Both the position numbers and the translations under genes were made by a program. A DNA stretch of 8,025 nucleotides from JACRBK01 sp964427955 (lineage in GTDB: Bacteria; Chloroflexota; Anaerolineae; Aggregatilineales; Aggregatilineaceae). Shown in pieces: positions 5,901 through 8,025 of the stretch. The notes below the pieces were generated by a model. The model was not told where the DNA came from and ran no database searches. It saw nothing but the letters and a program-made list of their open reading frames with translations. Each line of letters starts with the position of its first letter. Position 1 is the stretch's first letter. Location: assembly GCA_964427955.1 (NCBI GenBank), contig CAYRWY010000279.1, forward strand, positions 1 to 8,025, read 5' to 3'.

Positions 5901-7199
5901 ATGTACGCAAGAATGCTTAAACTGTTAACCGTGGTTTTGGCGATTACGCTGATTGTGACCATCAGCGGCACATCGGCCCATCCGCGCGCCCAGGCGCAAG
6001 GAAGCACCCTCAAGATATGGTACTATGAACCTGCCGACAATGCTATGGGCGCTTCCTGGGCGCACGCCCAGGAAATGTTCAAGGCGGCGCATCCTGACGT
6101 CACCATCGAATTCGAAGAAAAATCCTTCGAGCAGACTCAGGAAACCGGCATGATGGTCCTGAACTCCGACGAAGTGCCGGACGTGATGGAAATCAACAAG
6201 GGCAACGCGACCGCCGGGCTGTATGCCAGCTCCGGGCTGCTGACCGATCTCACGGCAGTGGCCGAAGAGCGCGGCTGGCTCGACATCCTCAGCCCCAGCA
6301 TCCAGACCACCTGCCGCTACGACGAGCAGGGCATCATGGGATCGGGCAACCTGTACGGCATCACCACCTACGGCGAGTTCGTGATGGTGTACTACAACAA
6401 AGATATGTTCGCCGCGCAGGGGATCGAAGTCCCGACTTCGCTCGAAGAATTCGAAGCGGCTGCCGATAAGTTCGTCGCCGCCGGGATCGTGCCGCTGGCG
6501 CTGGGCGCGGGCGACATCTGGCCGGCCACCCACAACTTCCAGGAACTCATGCTCTACAAGGCCGACCGCGAGCTGATCAACAACTTCCAGTTCCTGACCG
6601 GCGACGTGGATTTCCACGGCGAAGCCTTCACGTTCGGCGCGGAAAAGCTCGCCGAGCAGGTGGAAAAAGGCTACTACGGCGACAACGCGACCGGCGTGAT
6701 CAACGACGACGCCAACGCCGCTTTCGTGCAGGGCGTGAACCCGATGGTCCTGACCGGCAGTTGGGCGTTCGGCGGCTTCCAGACCCAGGTGACGGATTTC
6801 GATTGGGGTATCTTCGTCATGCCCGGCAAGCAGTTCAACACCGGATCGGGCGGCAACCTGTTCGTCGTGCCGGAAAACGCCAACAACAAAGACCTGGCCT
6901 ACGAATTCCTCGACATGGTGCTGACGCCGGAAGCGGGAACCGTCATGGCGAACGCGGGCGGTATCCCGATCAATGCCGATCTGACCCAGATCACCGATCC
7001 GAAAGTGCAAGAACTGAATGCCGCGTTTGCCTCTATCGTGGCGAATGACGGCCTGGCCTTCTATCCGGACTGGCCCGTGCCCGGTTTCATGGACGTGTTG
7101 GGCGGCGGCATCCAGGAGTTGATCAACGGGACCATGTCGCCCAATGACTTCCTCGACTCGATTGCCGAAGCGTACAACGACGCCAAGTCCTCGATGTAA
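5901..7199 (+). CDS. Sugar-type ABC transporter extracellular solute-binding protein (family 1)
   Basis: 432 residues. Start ATG 5901 follows AGGGAGGA (5888-5895) and begins a signal peptide (MYARMLKLLTVVLAITLIV), cleaved after TSA (26) or AQA (32). There is no lipobox cysteine, so it is predicted to be a soluble or otherwise retained exported protein rather than a lipoprotein. The mature protein has the family-1 binding-protein pattern: LKIWYYEP as first strand, HPDVTIEFEE, VPDVMEINKG, LYGITTYGEFVMVYYNKDMFAAQGIEVPTSLEEFEAAA, then FVQGVNPMVLTGSWAFGGFQ, GGNLFVVPENANNKDLAYEFLDMVLTPE and the closing LNGT-like NGTMSPNDFLDSI. It captures a sugar or oligosaccharide outside the cell and delivers it to the downstream permease. 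The substrate cannot be named. Followed by an intercistronic stem-loop. Confidence 0.93.
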   Translation: MYARMLKLLTVVLAITLIVTISGTSAHPRAQAQGSTLKIWYYEPADNAMGASWAHAQEMFKAAHPDVTIEFEEKSFEQTQETGMMVLNSDEVPDVMEINKGNATAGLYASSGLLTDLTAVAEERGWLDILSPSIQTTCRYDEQGIMGSGNLYGITTYGEFVMVYYNKDMFAAQGIEVPTSLEEFEAAADKFVAAGIVPLALGAGDIWPATHNFQELMLYKADRELINNFQFLTGDVDFHGEAFTFGAEKLAEQVEKGYYGDNATGVINDDANAAFVQGVNPMVLTGSWAFGGFQTQVTDFDWGIFVMPGKQFNTGSGGNLFVVPENANNKDLAYEFLDMVLTPEAGTVMANAGGIPINADLTQITDPKVQELNAAFASIVANDGLAFYPDWPVPGFMDVLGGGIQELINGTMSPNDFLDSIAEAYNDAKSSM

Positions 7200-7224
7200 T
7201 CCGTTACTCTAGCGGGGATCGGAA

Positions 7225-7246
7225 GGGGCAGGGCCAACCCTGCCCC
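7225..7246 (+). terminator. Intercistronic GC-rich stem-loop after the binding-protein gene
   Basis: GGGGCAGGG (7225-7233) pairs perfectly with CCCTGCCCC (7238-7246) around the four-base loop CCAA, 25 bases after the stop codon. The downstream sequence is CTCTTCCC rather than a T-run, so it is better read as an mRNA-stabilising or partial-attenuation hairpin than a full terminator. It fits the common arrangement in which the binding-protein message is more abundant than the permease message. Confidence 0.55.
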
Positions 7247-7257
7247 CTCTTCCCGCG

Positions 7258-7279
7258 CCGGGTCCGGGCCAACACCCGG
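7258..7279 (+). repeat. Second small stem-loop before the permease gene
   Basis: CCGGGT (7258-7263) pairs with ACCCGG (7274-7279) around a 10-base loop. It lies between the stronger hairpin and the permease ribosome site AAGGA (7286-7290). A TTGACA at 7281-7286 resembles a -35 box, but any promoter from it would start inside the permease gene. Role uncertain. Confidence 0.35.
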
Positions 7280-7298
7280 GTTGACAAGGAATGAAGGC

Positions 7299-8025
7299 AT
7301 GTCATACAAACGCACCAGGGGGTACATTCCCTTCCTGATACCGGGCATTCTGGCTTTTCTGATCATCGTGATCGTGCCCTTCGGCGCCAATATCTACCTC
7401 AGCTTTACCAAGTGGCGCGGCGTGGGGGACCCGGTGTGGGTGGGGATCGACAATTACCGGCGCGCTTTCGACGACTCGACGTTTTGGGCGTCGTTTCAGA
7501 ACAACTTGCAGCTCCTGGTCGCGATGACCGTGATCCCGACCGTGCTGGGGCTGCTGCTGGCCGTGTTTCTGTACGACAACATCACGCACTATTTCGGCCC
7601 GCGCGTGACCAGCATCTTTCGCGCCGGGTTTTACCTGCCGCAGATCATGCCGTTGGTGGTGGCGGCCATCGTCTGGCGGTGGATCTACCAGCCCAACTAC
7701 GGCATTTTGAACTGGATGTTGAACAATGTCGGCCTCGACCAGCTTGCGCACAACTGGCTGGGCGAGCGCAGCACGGCGCTGAAGTCGATCATGGGCATGA
7801 TGATCTGGTTCCAACTGGGCTACCCGCTCGTGATCTTCATGTCGGCCTTGCAGCGCGTCGATCCCCAGTTGTACGAGGCGGCGTCGATTGATGGCGCGTC
7901 GTGGCTGCAAAAAGTGCAGCGCATCACCGTGCCGCTCATCCGCCCGGAAATCTACGTCGTCGTGGTGACCACGGCGATTCACGCGATGAAAGTCTTCGCC
8001 CCGGTCTACGCCATGACCAAAGGCG
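7299..8025 (+). CDS. ABC sugar transporter permease, MalF/UgpA-like (3' end outside window)
   Basis: 242 codons are visible and the frame is open at the window end; family members are about 290-310 residues, so about 50-70 residues are missing. ATG 7299 has AAGGA (7286-7290) eight bases upstream; the nearer ATG 7291 is in a frame that stops after 15 codons. Hydrophobic segments lie near residues 10-32, 69-92, 107-130, 162-184 and 217-238, and the EAA loop that docks the ATPase is present: E193-A194-A195, G199, I209 and P212 in EAASIDGASW onward. The opening YIPFLIPGILAFLIIVIVP and the YLPQIMPLVVAAIVWRWIY segment are typical of the first (MalF-like) permease of binding-protein-dependent sugar importers. 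It forms the membrane channel with a second permease expected downstream. No ATPase gene is visible. Confidence 0.93.
   Translation, partial: MSYKRTRGYIPFLIPGILAFLIIVIVPFGANIYLSFTKWRGVGDPVWVGIDNYRRAFDDSTFWASFQNNLQLLVAMTVIPTVLGLLLAVFLYDNITHYFGPRVTSIFRAGFYLPQIMPLVVAAIVWRWIYQPNYGILNWMLNNVGLDQLAHNWLGERSTALKSIMGMMIWFQLGYPLVIFMSALQRVDPQLYEAASIDGASWLQKVQRITVPLIRPEIYVVVVTTAIHAMKVFAPVYAMTKG

Noticed and set aside
5925..7010. 361-codon open frame on the - strand opposite the binding-protein gene
   Set aside because: The opposite strand encodes a clear binding protein with signal peptide and family motifs; the antisense product is rich in His, Arg, Asp and Val with no motif, as expected from GC-rich codon shadows.

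Overview
The window looks like an ordinary, GC-rich bacterial chromosome segment with every recognisable gene on the + strand. Strong GC preference at third codon positions, a TIM-type sugar ABC operon, an orphan NarL-type regulator, secreted proteins without lipid anchors, and intergenic palindromes built on CCCCTCTCC/GGAGAGGGG with CCTCACCCC/GGGGTGAGG together suggest a member of the Chloroflexota (Anaerolineae-like). This is an inference from style and repeats; no marker gene is present.

Layout: (1) bases 1-113, the last codons of an unidentified gene; (2) 199-1557, a secreted protein made almost entirely of eleven propeller-like repeats, with less GC-biased codons than its neighbours; (3) 1724-3649, a secreted penicillin-binding-protein-like serine hydrolase with two extra C-terminal regions, behind a good sigma-70-type promoter; (4) 3650-4058, a 409-base gene-free stretch holding two palindromic repeat blocks, the second of which has 33-bp imperfect terminal inverted repeats and looks like a miniature non-autonomous transposable element; (5) 4059-4676, a small NarL/LuxR-type response regulator with a degenerate receiver active site; (6) 4677-4777, a LacI-family promoter carrying a perfect GAAACGTTTC operator inside a larger imperfect palindrome that reaches the start codon; (7) 4778-5791, the LacI-family regulator; (8) 5901-7199, a sugar-type extracellular binding protein; (9) 7299-8025, the first 242 residues of a MalF-like ABC permease, cut by the window end.

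Genes 7-9 form a logical unit. The LacI-type protein senses a sugar or sugar derivative and probably represses its own promoter and perhaps the transporter. The binding protein captures the solute outside the cell and hands it to the permease; a second permease would be expected just beyond the window. An intercistronic stem-loop between binding protein and permease fits the usual excess of binding protein over permease. The substrate cannot be read from the sequence. The hydrolase, the repeat protein and the response regulator have no visible functional link to the sugar operon.

I did not find a convincing new multi-gene system. The most interesting items are the eleven-repeat secreted protein, the MITE-like element, and the nested dyad symmetry over the lacI-type promoter.
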